A DNA stretch of 64,000 nucleotides from Paracoccus indicus. GTDB lineage: Bacteria > Pseudomonadota > Alphaproteobacteria > Rhodobacterales > Rhodobacteraceae. This document shows, piece after piece, positions 53,335-62,078 of the stretch (position 1 is the stretch's first letter; each line of letters starts with the position of its first letter). The notes under the pieces are model-generated. The model ran no database searches and was not told the origin of the DNA. It saw only the letters and a program-made list of their open reading frames with translations. The stretch lies in the NCBI RefSeq assembly GCF_003056335.1, contig NZ_PYWA01000004.1, forward strand, positions 186,001 to 250,000, written 5' to 3'. The translations under genes and the position numbers were made by a program.

Positions 53335-53965
53335 AATTGCTTGGCAGCGGGGATTTACACAAGATGTTGTGGACGGGCTTGAAGCTGCGCCTATGATGTG
53401 GGGTCACGCCCAGTTCCAGCAGCGCCTTTTTATGGGCCGGGGTGGGATATCCGGCGTTCACCTCCCAGCCATAGCCGGGGTACTGTTGCGCCAAAGACTC
53501 CATGATGCGGTCGCGCAACACCTTGGCAAGGATGGATGCGGCGGCAATCGTCACGCTGCGCGCGTCGCCTTTGACGATCGCCTCGGCGGACAGGCTCAGG
53601 TCGTGCGGCAGCTTGTTTCCATCGACCAGCACGTGATCGGGGCGCTGCTTCAGCCCCGCGACCGCCCGGCACATCGCCAGATGCGAGGCGTGATAGATGT
53701 TCAGCCGGTCGATCTCCTCGACGTCGACATGGGCCACCGACCAGTCGCAATTCCGCGTCAGCCAGTCGAACAGCTCGTTTCGCCGCTTGGCCGACAGTTT
53801 CTTTGAATCGTTCAGCCCCTCGGGGATGGCATCGGGGTTCAGGATCACCGCCGCCGCCGTCACCGGCCCGCACAGGGGGCCGCGCCCGACTTCGTCCACA
53901 CCGGCGACCAGATGCGCGCCGCGTGCGATGGCCGCGGCCTCGAAGCTGAAATCGGGGCCACTCAT
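53333..53965 (-). CDS. rnhB: Ribonuclease HII
   Basis: A 210-residue protein with the RNase HII motifs: AGVDEVGRGPLCGPV holding the DE pair, LNDSKKLSAKRR, and the third Asp in HVLVDGNKLP. AGYPTPAHKKAL is the conserved substrate segment. It cuts RNA or single ribonucleotides out of DNA. The start (53965) overlaps the allA stop as ATGA. ccrM follows; the two are neighbours in many alphaproteobacteria. Confidence 0.95.
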
Positions 53966-54441
53966 TGGGTGAAGACCACGGGGGGGATGGTGACCTCCTG
54001 CAGGTTCACGCCGTCCCCTTCGCGGTCGACGACCAGAAAGTCGGCGGCGTGGTCCAGCGGCGTCAGCACCCCATGCCAGACCCCCGCACGCAGGTTCACA
54101 CCCACGCCCGAGGGCACCAGGAACCCGCGCGGCGTGCCGGGGCGGCCACCCGTGTCGGGGGCCACGACCGACAGCCACGCCCCCTGCCCCATCGGCATGA
54201 AGGCCTGCGATCCCAAGGGGTGACGCTCCAGCAGCGTGCATTCATAGGGCAGGCTGACCGGATCGGAGCGGAAGATGCTGATGATCGCCTCGCCGCCGTG
54301 ACGCTCGACCGTGGCCAGCGCGTGATGGCGTTCGCAGCGGCCCGCGTTGATCATGCGGTCGGGCGCGGATTTCGGGGCCAGCACATCGCCGAAAGGGGCG
54401 AAGGCTTCGGCAGTCAGGGGTTCGATGCGGATCTGTGTCAT
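53962..54441 (-). CDS. allA: Ureidoglycolate lyase
   Basis: A 159-residue cupin-like protein of the AllA family: IRIEPLTAEAFAPFGDVL at the N-terminus, ISIFRSDPVSLPYECTLLERHPLGSQAFMP in the middle and GVWHGVLTPLDHAADFLVVDR near the end. It splits ureidoglycolate to glyoxylate and urea in purine (allantoin) catabolism. No other allantoin gene is in the window. It overlaps rnhB by ATGA, so the two are translationally coupled although functionally unrelated. Confidence 0.9.
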   Translation of the reverse strand: MTQIRIEPLTAEAFAPFGDVLAPKSAPDRMINAGRCERHHALATVERHGGEAIISIFRSDPVSLPYECTLLERHPLGSQAFMPMGQGAWLSVVAPDTGGRPGTPRGFLVPSGVGVNLRAGVWHGVLTPLDHAADFLVVDREGDGVNLQEVTIPPVVFTQ

Positions 54442-54461
54442 GATGCTCTCCTGCGGCGGGT

Positions 54462-56189
54462 CTAGCGCGCCGCGGCCAGCCCGTCGAGGATGTGGCGCAT
54501 CATCTGACGACGCGCCTGTGGGTCGCGAAGATGGGCGGCCTCGGACCGGGCGGCGCGGGACATGGCCTTGCATTCGGCGGGATGGGACCGCGCCCAGTCC
54601 AGCTTGTCCAAAATGTCGGTGCCGTATCGCGCGATGGGGATGAAATGTTCCCAAGGCCGGAAGCGGCCTGAATAGAAGACCTGCCAGCCGTCATCCTCGG
54701 CAAACAGCACGGAATTGCTGTCCAGCGCCGAGATGAAGTTCGATCCGTGATCATATCCCGTCAGGCACAGCTGGTAACGGAAGCGCTGGAAGAACGCCCG
54801 CCCCCGCCGCGGCCCGCAATAGGGAGCCAGCAGCGGATCATCGGCGAAATGGCGATAGGCGAAGGCCATGACCACGCCGATGTCGAAATCCGGATGGCCC
54901 ATGAAGCGGCGCACGAAGTCGAACCGGCTGGTCCGGCACAGCCCCTGCCAGGCGGCCTCGCGGGCGGCGGGATCGTCGCCGGCCTGCAAAAGCTGCGCCA
55001 GCCAGGCATGGGACGCCGGACCGGGGCGGATGCCATCGCGCATCTCGTTCCCCGAGATCATGCCGCGCCAGACGATGCGATCCTCCTTGGCGTCTAAATC
55101 CGTGGGGTCGGCCTCGGTCGTCGGATCGAAGCCGGGCAGACCGATGGCATGCTGATCGGGCAAGGGCCAGAGGACCGGACCCGCCGCCCCCGCCCGCCGG
55201 TTGTGGCACAGGACAGGGCGGTCGACCGGATCGCCCTGCGGCGAGCCCATCCAGCGCGAATCCTCCATGTCGATGCAGACCGGATCGCGGCGGCCAAGGC
55301 GCAGGATGTCGTTAATGACGCCTTCGGCGCGGAGGACCTTGAAGTGCCGACCCTCGGGGCCCGTGGCGATGGGTGTCCCGCCCTGCGGGGTCAGGACCGC
55401 GAACTGTCGCACCCCGCCCTTGAACGGGTCGCGGACAAGCGGCCCGCCGTCCCATTCGCAGGCATAGCCCGAAAGGCCCCGCGCATCCCCCTGCGGATCG
55501 GGGCCGGGGCCTCGCAGGCAAAAGGCTGCGACATCCTCGGCCCAGCCCTTCGGCGCCACCGGCTGATCCTGCGCCCGGTCATAAAGCAACAGCAGCGCCG
55601 CCTCGACCCCCGCGTTGCGGGCTGTGGGCCAGCGGTCGAAGGGAAGATCGGGCATCGGCAGCAGCGGATCGATGTGAGCCGCCAGCGCAGAGGGATCATC
55701 GCGGGCCGGATCGACCACGATCAGCCGGGGATCGCCGCCGAAATGGTCCAGCACCGCGCGTTCATGCGCCGCCAGATCGCTCCGCCACAAATCGGGCAGC
55801 GCCAGTTCGTCGACGCCCCGGTGAAAGGCGTGACAGCGGGCGACGGCGCCCTCGTCGCGGGTCAGACGCTCGATCACCCATTGGTCGGGATCGGGGCGGG
55901 TCAGGATGAAGCGGGCATGAGGGATGCGCCGCGCCAGATGGGCAAAGCAGCGCCATGCCTCAAGCGGGGGTCGCCAATGGGGCGCGGCCCGCCACAGCCC
56001 CGCGAACAGCCGGATGCCGGGGCGCTGGCGCAGAGGGCGCTGGTCGCGACCTCCGGCAAAGAGGATCTCGGACGCCAAGGCACCCTTTTCATGGCAGACG
56101 GTCTTGTAGCCGTTGGCCGCGAACAGCCGCACCAGCGCGTCGTCCGCCGCCCCATCGACGCCGATATGGATGAAGACCGGCTTGGCCAT
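54462..56189 (-). CDS. Fusion of a sulfotransferase-like domain and a GT90 (CAP10/LpsA-like) glycosyltransferase domain
   Basis: A 575-residue protein in two parts. Residues 1-180 resemble a sulfotransferase fold (FIHIGVDGAADDALVRLF in place of the PAPS loop PKTGTT, then RFILTRPDPDQWV). The PAPS-binding Lys/Thr residues are missing, so that half may be inactive. Residues about 290-575 carry the glycosyltransferase family 90 pattern: GNEMRDG, FRYQLCLTGYDHGSNFISAL, YSGRFRPWEHFIPI. A role in decorating a surface glycan is inference. It follows the MFS gene by 4 bp and precedes allA by 20 bp. Confidence 0.75.
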   Translation of the reverse strand: MAKPVFIHIGVDGAADDALVRLFAANGYKTVCHEKGALASEILFAGGRDQRPLRQRPGIRLFAGLWRAAPHWRPPLEAWRCFAHLARRIPHARFILTRPDPDQWVIERLTRDEGAVARCHAFHRGVDELALPDLWRSDLAAHERAVLDHFGGDPRLIVVDPARDDPSALAAHIDPLLPMPDLPFDRWPTARNAGVEAALLLLYDRAQDQPVAPKGWAEDVAAFCLRGPGPDPQGDARGLSGYACEWDGGPLVRDPFKGGVRQFAVLTPQGGTPIATGPEGRHFKVLRAEGVINDILRLGRRDPVCIDMEDSRWMGSPQGDPVDRPVLCHNRRAGAAGPVLWPLPDQHAIGLPGFDPTTEADPTDLDAKEDRIVWRGMISGNEMRDGIRPGPASHAWLAQLLQAGDDPAAREAAWQGLCRTSRFDFVRRFMGHPDFDIGVVMAFAYRHFADDPLLAPYCGPRRGRAFFQRFRYQLCLTGYDHGSNFISALDSNSVLFAEDDGWQVFYSGRFRPWEHFIPIARYGTDILDKLDWARSHPAECKAMSRAARSEAAHLRDPQARRQMMRHILDGLAAAR

Positions 56190-56193
56190 CGGC

Positions 56194-57399
56194 TCAGGGC
56201 GCCATCTGTGCGCGACGCGGCAGCAGCACCGTCAACAACCCCAGCACCGGCAGGACCGAGCAGATCTGGAAGACTGTCTGGATGCCGACGCGGTCCGCCA
56301 GCAGCCCAAGCGCCGCCGCCGCGATCCCGCCCATCCCGAAGGAAAACCCGAAGAACACCCCCGCGATGGTCCCTGTCCGCCCCGGCACCAGTTCCTGCGC
56401 GAAGACGACGATGGCCGGAAAGGCCGAGGCCAGGATCAGCCCGATCACCACCGCCAGCGCGCCCGTCGCCTGCAGCCCGACATGCGGCAGGGCCAGCGTG
56501 AAGGGCAGCACCCCCAGGATCGAGACCCAGATCACCGTCAGCGGCCCCACGCGGTCGCCGATGATGCCGCCCAGCATCACGCCCCCCGCCATGCCCAGCA
56601 GGAACAGGAACAGCATGACCTGCGCCCCCTGGGTGCCAAGACCGAACTTCTCGATGGTGAAGAAGGTGAAATAGCTGCTCATCGAGGCGGTATAGATGTT
56701 CTTGGTGAAGACCAGAATGGTCAGGACCGCGATCGCGCGCATGACGACGGGGCGCGGCAGGCGCAGGGCGGTGTCGGGACGCGCGGTGTTTGCCTTGCGG
56801 CGATCCTCGGCCCAGGCCCCGACGCGCCACAGCAGCGCGGCCCCAAGGGCTGCGGCCACCGCGAACCAGGCCACCGCCGGACGCCCGAGCGGGACCACGA
56901 TGAAGGCCGCCAGCAACGGTCCAAGCGACTGCCCGAAGTTGCCGCCCAGTTGGAACAGCGATTGCGCCGTCCCGAAGCGGCCACCCGATGCCAGCCGCGC
57001 CACGCGCGAACTTTCGGGATGGAACACTGCCGACCCGACCCCGATCAGCATCGCGCCCATCAGCAGCATTTGGTAATGCGTCGCGAAGGCCAGCAGCAGC
57101 ACCCCGCAGAAGGTCGCGCTCATCCCGAAGGGCAGCGACCTTGGCTGCGGGTGCCGATCCGTCGCCATGCCAATCACCGGCTGCAAAAGCGACGCAGTCA
57201 ACTGGAACGCGAATGTCATCACCCCGATCTGGGCATAGCTGAGATCGAATTCGCTGCGCAGCAACGGGTAGATCGCCGACAGCATCGACTGCATGACATC
57301 GTTGATCATGTGGCACAGGCTGATGGCCAGAAGGATACCCCAGGTCGTCGGGGAACCGATTCGTCCGGCATCCGACACCGCCGTCCTAGCCTGAAGCAT
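56194..57399 (-). CDS. MFS transporter, fosmidomycin resistance (Fsr)-like
   Basis: A 401-residue 12-helix transporter. It opens with ILLAISLCHMINDVMQSML and has LRSEFDLSYAQIGVM, the DRHPQPRSLPFG loop and GSAVFHPESSRVARLASGGRFG, the pattern of the Fsr family. It exports small molecules by proton antiport; fosmidomycin is the only family substrate I can name, and the actual one is unknown. The ATG at 57399 is chosen, with GGAG upstream. It starts a minus-strand run that continues with the GT90 fusion gene. Confidence 0.88.
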   Translation of the reverse strand: MLQARTAVSDAGRIGSPTTWGILLAISLCHMINDVMQSMLSAIYPLLRSEFDLSYAQIGVMTFAFQLTASLLQPVIGMATDRHPQPRSLPFGMSATFCGVLLLAFATHYQMLLMGAMLIGVGSAVFHPESSRVARLASGGRFGTAQSLFQLGGNFGQSLGPLLAAFIVVPLGRPAVAWFAVAAALGAALLWRVGAWAEDRRKANTARPDTALRLPRPVVMRAIAVLTILVFTKNIYTASMSSYFTFFTIEKFGLGTQGAQVMLFLFLLGMAGGVMLGGIIGDRVGPLTVIWVSILGVLPFTLALPHVGLQATGALAVVIGLILASAFPAIVVFAQELVPGRTGTIAGVFFGFSFGMGGIAAAALGLLADRVGIQTVFQICSVLPVLGLLTVLLPRRAQMAP

Positions 57400-57593
57400 A
57401 GTCGCGACTCCAATAATTCCGCCGGGGAAGGTTATCTTCCCGTCAATGGAAATAAAAATGCCATTATTTGCACCATTGGCTCTGATATGTCCAAATGCGT
57501 TACAATGACCTGTCAATTTCGCTGTTATTGGGTTAACAACTATGCTCATATGCTTTTACTGACATATGTTATTTACCTGTTTTGGTGCTTGGG
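57400..57593. promoter_or_regulatory. AT-rich divergent control region
   Basis: About 39% G+C by hand count of 57421-57600, against well over 60% in flanking genes. CATATG is repeated 16 bp apart (57547-57552 and 57563-57568), the second inside the palindrome ACATATGT (57562-57569). The region holds the promoters of the Fsr-like MFS gene and the GntR gene and is a likely site of regulator binding. No gene is seen in it. Confidence 0.5.
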
Positions 57594-58349
57594 ATGCTTA
57601 CAGTGAACCACGGATCCTCCACTTCGCTCAGGGCGGAAGCTCTGGAAAATTCCGCCAAGCGACTGAATACATGGCAGGCGATCAGGGCCGACGTGCTGGC
57701 GCGGATCCGGTCGGGCGAATGGCCCCCCGGCGAACTGATTCCCACCGAGCAGGAGTTGGCGGTCGAGATGGGCTGCGCGCGCGCCACGGTCAACCGTGCG
57801 TTGCGCGAACTGGCCAGCAGCGGCATCATCGAACGTCGGCGCAAGGTGGGCACGCGGGTCGCCTCGACATCGTCGCGCCGCACAACCCTCAGCCTGCCGG
57901 TGATGCGGGACGAGATCGAGGCCCTGGGACAGCGCTATCACTATGCCCTGACCGAGATCGAGATGCGCAGGGGCACCGCAGGCGCGTTGAATGCGCTGCA
58001 GGCCGATCCCGAAGACGAACTGATGCTGGTCAAGACCCGCTACCTGGCCGATGGGACCGCCTATTGCTGCGAGACCGTCTGGCTGAACCCCAAGGCCATC
58101 GCACTGCCCGACCCCAAGCTGTTCGAGGCCGAACCCCCGCAGGAGTGGCTGTCGCGTCACCTGCCCGTCCAGCAGACCCGCTTCTCGATCCTGGCAGATG
58201 AGGCCACGGGCGCCTGCGCGCGCAGCCTTGAGCTGCCAAGCGGGACCCCCGTCCTCGCGATCGAGCGGGTGAACTCGCTTGACGCCGTTCCGGTCAGCTA
58301 TGCGCGGCAGTTCTATCCGCCGCAGCATCGCCTGATCTTCGACGACTAA
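57594..58349 (+). CDS. GntR family transcriptional regulator (HutC/UTRA type)
   Basis: A 251-residue protein with an N-terminal winged helix (ADVLARIRSGEWPPGELIPTE, MGCARATVNRALRELASSGIIERRRKVGTRV) and a C-terminal UTRA effector domain (DELMLVKTRYLADGTAYCCETVW, SGTPVLAIERVN). HutC-type members sense sugars, histidine intermediates or acyl compounds; the ligand is not readable. The ATG at 57594 is used. It is divergent from the Fsr-like MFS gene and convergent with the ligase operon; the last 4 bp overlap the ligase stop. Confidence 0.9.
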   Translation: MLTVNHGSSTSLRAEALENSAKRLNTWQAIRADVLARIRSGEWPPGELIPTEQELAVEMGCARATVNRALRELASSGIIERRRKVGTRVASTSSRRTTLSLPVMRDEIEALGQRYHYALTEIEMRRGTAGALNALQADPEDELMLVKTRYLADGTAYCCETVWLNPKAIALPDPKLFEAEPPQEWLSRHLPVQQTRFSILADEATGACARSLELPSGTPVLAIERVNSLDAVPVSYARQFYPPQHRLIFDD

Positions 58350-59869
58350 CCGGGGCTGTCGGCCTTCAGCAGGTCGGCAAAATGGTCCATCAGCTTGTGC
58401 TTCAGCACCTTGCCCGTTGCCGCCGCTGGCAGCGGGCCGACCAGCAGGATCCGTGTCGGCCGCTTGTAGGCCGACAGCCGCGCCGCCGCATGGGCGGCCA
58501 GCGCCTCGGCGGTGGTGCCGCCCTCGGTCAGCAGCTGGCAGAAGGCCAGAACCTCCTCGTCCCCGCCGTCGCGCTTGCGCCCGATGACCGCCGTCTGCAG
58601 CACCGCAGGGTGGTCGTTCAGCGCGGCCTCGACCTCGGGCGGATAGACGTTGAAGCCGCCACGGATGATCAGCTCCTTGCAGCGGCCCACGATGTGGAGC
58701 CGGCCCTGCGGGTCAAGCCGCCCCAGATCGCCGGTATGCATGAAGCCCTGATCGTCCATGACCTGTGCCGTGGCCTGCGGATTGCGAAAATAGCCCAGCA
58801 TCACATGGGGGCCGCGGGTCAGAACCTCGCCCGTGCCGGGTTCCTGGCTGATGGATTCGTCCAGGCGGATCTCGACGCCGGGCAGCGGTTGACCGGCCGA
58901 GGGGTCGGGATCGCCGATGGCATTGTCGGTGATCGTCACGCCCGCCGTGGTCTCGGTCATGCCGTAACCGTTCTGCAGGGCGATGCCATAGAAGGCCTCG
59001 GCCCGGCGCTTCCAGTCGGGGTCCAGGGGTGCCGCGCCGCTGCTGACATAGCGCAAGGGGCCTTCCAGCCGCGTCATGCCGCGATGGCGCGCCTCGGCCA
59101 TGATGGCGGCGTGCATCTGCGGGACGGCGGGCAGTACGGTGACACCCGCCTGCAACGCGTCCAGCACGGCTGCCGCGGAAAACCGCGGCACCAGCCAGAT
59201 CTGCGCCGCCTTGCCGATCCCCGCGCAAAGCATCGAGGTCAGCCCGAAGACATGTGTCATCGGCAGCACGCCATAGATCAGATCGGTCGGCACGATCCGC
59301 CGCAGCTTGGCGGATGACATGCCCCCGAAGACAAGGTTCCCGTGGCTCAGCATGACGCCCTTGGGCATGCCCGTCGTGCCCGTGGTATAAAGGATGACCG
59401 CCGTCATGTCGGCACCGGCCAGAACCGTTTCGGGGACGCAGTCGCGGGTCGGGCCGACATGCAGAGCGGCCCCGCCAAGCGTCACGGGCCGCGCATCGGC
59501 TGCCTGCGCGTGCTTCAGCGCCGGCTCGCTGACATCGGACAGATAGATGACCAGACGCGGATCGGTATGACCCGCGATCTTTTCCAGCTCGGGTCCCGTC
59601 ATCCGGGCATTCACCGGAACCGAGACCGCATCCATGCGGCTTGCCGCCATCAGCAGCACCGGGATCGAGCCCGCGTTTTCCGACACGATCACCAGACGGT
59701 CGCCCGGACGGACACCAAGGGCGCGCAATTCGCCCATGGCCTCGTTGATGCGGTCGTCCAGCTGGGCATAGCTCAGCGTCTCATCCGTCCAGTCGCGCAG
59801 GGCGGGGCGGTCGGCGTGGTCGGCCAGACTTTGGTCCAGCAGGTGGTGGATACGTGTCGGTGTCGTCAT
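58346..59869 (-). CDS. Class I adenylate-forming acyl-CoA ligase
   Basis: A 507-residue ANL-family enzyme: P-loop YTTGTTGMPKGVMLSHGN, YGMTETTAGVT, HTGDLGRLD, the hinge KELIIRGGFNVYPPEVE and the catalytic Lys in ATGKVLKHKL. It activates a carboxylic acid to the acyl-CoA through an acyl-AMP. The acid is unknown: aryl or medium-chain acids are both possible. The start overlaps the upstream crotonase stop as ATGA, and it is the last gene of the operon. Confidence 0.92.
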   Translation of the reverse strand: MTTPTRIHHLLDQSLADHADRPALRDWTDETLSYAQLDDRINEAMGELRALGVRPGDRLVIVSENAGSIPVLLMAASRMDAVSVPVNARMTGPELEKIAGHTDPRLVIYLSDVSEPALKHAQAADARPVTLGGAALHVGPTRDCVPETVLAGADMTAVILYTTGTTGMPKGVMLSHGNLVFGGMSSAKLRRIVPTDLIYGVLPMTHVFGLTSMLCAGIGKAAQIWLVPRFSAAAVLDALQAGVTVLPAVPQMHAAIMAEARHRGMTRLEGPLRYVSSGAAPLDPDWKRRAEAFYGIALQNGYGMTETTAGVTITDNAIGDPDPSAGQPLPGVEIRLDESISQEPGTGEVLTRGPHVMLGYFRNPQATAQVMDDQGFMHTGDLGRLDPQGRLHIVGRCKELIIRGGFNVYPPEVEAALNDHPAVLQTAVIGRKRDGGDEEVLAFCQLLTEGGTTAEALAAHAAARLSAYKRPTRILLVGPLPAAATGKVLKHKLMDHFADLLKADSPG

Positions 59870-60663
59870 GTCCCCTCGCGCAATCTGCGGAAATCGGGTG
59901 GGCGCTTGGCCAGGAAGGCGGTAATGCCTTCGCCGGCCTCGCGGGCGGCCAAGGCATGGGCCATGGCATCGCGTTCGGCGGCTAGCTGCGCCTCGAAGGC
60001 GGTGGCGTGCCAACCGGTCAGCAGGCGCTTGATGGCGGCCTGCGCATCCGCCGGACCCTTGGCCAGACGGTCGGCCAGGGTCATGGCGGCCATGATCGCC
60101 TCGCCGGGTTCGGTCAGCTGGTTCACGACGCCAAGCGCATGCAGGCGTTCGGCGGTGACGGGCTGGCCGGTCAGGCACATCTCGGCGGCGATCTGCGGCG
60201 GCAGGGCGGCACCAAGGGCGGCGGTCAGGCCACCGTCGGGCACAAGCCCCGCGTTCACATAGGCGGCGGTGAATTTCGCATCATGGGCGGCGATGACCAT
60301 GTCGCAGGCCAGCGCCAGCGACAGGCCGGCACCGGCAGCGCCCCCCTCGACCACGGCGATCACGGGGCGCGGGCAATGGACGATGGCGCGGATCAGGTCG
60401 TTCAGCGCGTCGATGCGGGCGCGGCGCTGATCCTCGTCCATCTGCTGGGCGGTGATCAGGGTGTTCAGATCGCCCCCCGCGCAGAAGAAATCGCCCTCGC
60501 CCATCAGGATCACGGCCCCGATGCGCGGCTGGTCGGCGGCCATCTGCAGGGCCTCGTGCAGCCCGTCATAGAATTCATGGGTCAGCGCGTTGCGCCGCGC
60601 GGCGTTGCGGTTCTCGACGACAAGACGGTCGCCGAGGTCGCTGATTTCGCAATGGGGGTTCAT
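59866..60663 (-). CDS. Crotonase-superfamily enoyl-CoA hydratase/isomerase (PaaG-like)
   Basis: A 265-residue crotonase fold with the CoA-binding oxyanion pattern NALTHEFYDGL, FCAGGDLNTL and EGGAAGAGLSLALACD. The two catalytic Glu of classical hydratases are not at their usual places (LSLALACD and AYVNAGLVPDGG). The Asp in GLVPDGGLT matches the single acid of PaaG and enoyl-CoA isomerases, so an isomerase-type reaction is more likely. It overlaps the thioesterase gene and the ligase gene by ATGA-type joins. Confidence 0.85.
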   Translation of the reverse strand: MNPHCEISDLGDRLVVENRNAARRNALTHEFYDGLHEALQMAADQPRIGAVILMGEGDFFCAGGDLNTLITAQQMDEDQRRARIDALNDLIRAIVHCPRPVIAVVEGGAAGAGLSLALACDMVIAAHDAKFTAAYVNAGLVPDGGLTAALGAALPPQIAAEMCLTGQPVTAERLHALGVVNQLTEPGEAIMAAMTLADRLAKGPADAQAAIKRLLTGWHATAFEAQLAAERDAMAHALAAREAGEGITAFLAKRPPDFRRLREGT

Positions 60664-61067
60664 CGGGCCTCCGGGGGTCTGGACTTGCGGAACACGCCGG
60701 TCGCGGTGGCAATCAGCGTGCCGTCCTGATGACGCAATTCGCCCTCGATGAACAAGGTGCTGCTGCCGCCCCCGGTGATGCGCCCGATGGCTTGGACCTG
60801 CCCCGGAAGCCCCGGCGCCAGATAGTTCACCGTCAGCGACAGCGTGGTGAAGGGGTGCCTGCCGGTGTCGTTCACCGACAGGCTGGCCGTCGCCCCCATG
60901 GCGTTGTCCAGAAGCGTCGCCGCGATCCCGCCATGCAGGATGTCCTGACGGTTCAGATGGCGGTCGTCCAGATCCAGGGTGCAGCGCGCGCGGCGGTCCG
61001 GCTGGCCGACGTCCAGCACATAGCCCAGCATGCGCTGCGTGCCGGTTTCGTCGCGGATCAGGCCCAT
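60660..61067 (-). CDS. PaaI family thioesterase (hotdog fold)
   Basis: A 135-residue hotdog protein with the PaaI signature LHGGIAATLLDNAMG, where HGG and a catalytic Asp are present, and the strand FTTLSLTVNYLAPG. Such enzymes hydrolyse acyl- or aryl-CoA and may rescue CoA from dead-end intermediates. It overlaps the upstream dehydrogenase gene by 10 bp and the next gene by 4 bp, so it is firmly part of the operon. Confidence 0.88.
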   Translation of the reverse strand: MGLIRDETGTQRMLGYVLDVGQPDRRARCTLDLDDRHLNRQDILHGGIAATLLDNAMGATASLSVNDTGRHPFTTLSLTVNYLAPGLPGQVQAIGRITGGGSSTLFIEGELRHQDGTLIATATGVFRKSRPPEAR

Positions 61068-62074
61068 GCCGGCTCGCCATGGGCAAAGCGTTCCAGATGG
61101 TAGTCGGCATCCCCCATCGCGGTATCGGCGGCCAGCAGGCGGCGGATCATGCCGGCAAGGGCATATTCCTCGGTCATGCCGATGCCGCCATGCAGCTGCA
61201 CAGATTCCTCGGCCACCAGGCGCGCGACGCGGCCCACGGTCGCCTTGCAGGCCTGCACGTGGCGGTCGCGGATGGCCGGATCGGCGGTCAGGTGCCCCGA
61301 GAGGTTCGTGACGGCGGAACGGGCCTGCTCGACCTCGACCGCCATGTCGGCGACGCGGTGCGCCAAGGCCTGGAATTCCAGGATGGCGCGCCCGAACTGC
61401 TTGCGGGTTTTCAGGTAGTCCAGCGTCAGCTCGGTCGCCGCGATGATGCCGCCAAGCGCATAGGCCGAATGGCCCAGGACCCCGCGCGACAAGACGGCGC
61501 CGAAGTCTGACAAAGCGCCAAGGCGGGTGGCGGGGGTGGCCTCGAAGGTCAGATCGGCACCGCGCCCGCCCTCCATCAGCGGATAGGCGTTCAGCGTCAG
61601 ACCCGAGGCCTTGGCATCGACCAGCCACAGCGCATCGGCGGTGGTGACGATGATGGCGCGGGCGTCTTCGGCACCGGCGACCATGGTCTTGCGGCCCGTC
61701 AGGCGGTCGCCCTCGGCTCGGATCGCCACGCCGCGATCGTATCGCGTGCCGGGTTCGGCGTCGGCAAAGGCCACGCGGGCGCTGCCCTCGGCCACTTCGG
61801 CGGCCAGATCGCCCTGCCCCGCCGCGGCCAGGGCGGATGCCCCGATCATCGCGGCGACCAGCGGCAGGCTGGCGCCCGCGCGGCCCAGTTCCTCGAAGGT
61901 CAGGGCGATGGCGGAACCGCTGCCGTCAAAGCCGCCCTCGTCTTCCGTCAGCAGGGCGCCGATGACGCCGGCCTCGGCCAGCGCGGGCCACAGGTCGTCT
62001 CCCTGATGGCGGGTCAGCAACCCGCGCAGGGTGTCTTGCAACATGCGGTGTTCGTCGGAAAGCGCAAAATCCAT
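61058..62074 (-). CDS. Acyl-CoA dehydrogenase, short subunit (PimD-like, probably non-catalytic)
   Basis: A 338-residue acyl-CoA dehydrogenase fold: MDFALSDEHRMLQDTLRGLL, a shortened middle domain and the helical domain KTRKQFGRAILEFQALAHRVADM and QLHGGIGMTEEYALAG. The usual catalytic Glu positions are not filled: RGVLGHSAYALGG replaces the ERxxxA motif and MGDADYHLERF replaces the YEGT motif. It probably pairs with the longer dehydrogenase encoded 4 bp upstream to form a mixed tetramer (inference from heteromeric PimC/PimD and ChsE-type enzymes). Confidence 0.87.
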   Translation of the reverse strand: MDFALSDEHRMLQDTLRGLLTRHQGDDLWPALAEAGVIGALLTEDEGGFDGSGSAIALTFEELGRAGASLPLVAAMIGASALAAAGQGDLAAEVAEGSARVAFADAEPGTRYDRGVAIRAEGDRLTGRKTMVAGAEDARAIIVTTADALWLVDAKASGLTLNAYPLMEGGRGADLTFEATPATRLGALSDFGAVLSRGVLGHSAYALGGIIAATELTLDYLKTRKQFGRAILEFQALAHRVADMAVEVEQARSAVTNLSGHLTADPAIRDRHVQACKATVGRVARLVAEESVQLHGGIGMTEEYALAGMIRRLLAADTAMGDADYHLERFAHGEPAWA

Positions 62075-62078
62075 CGCC

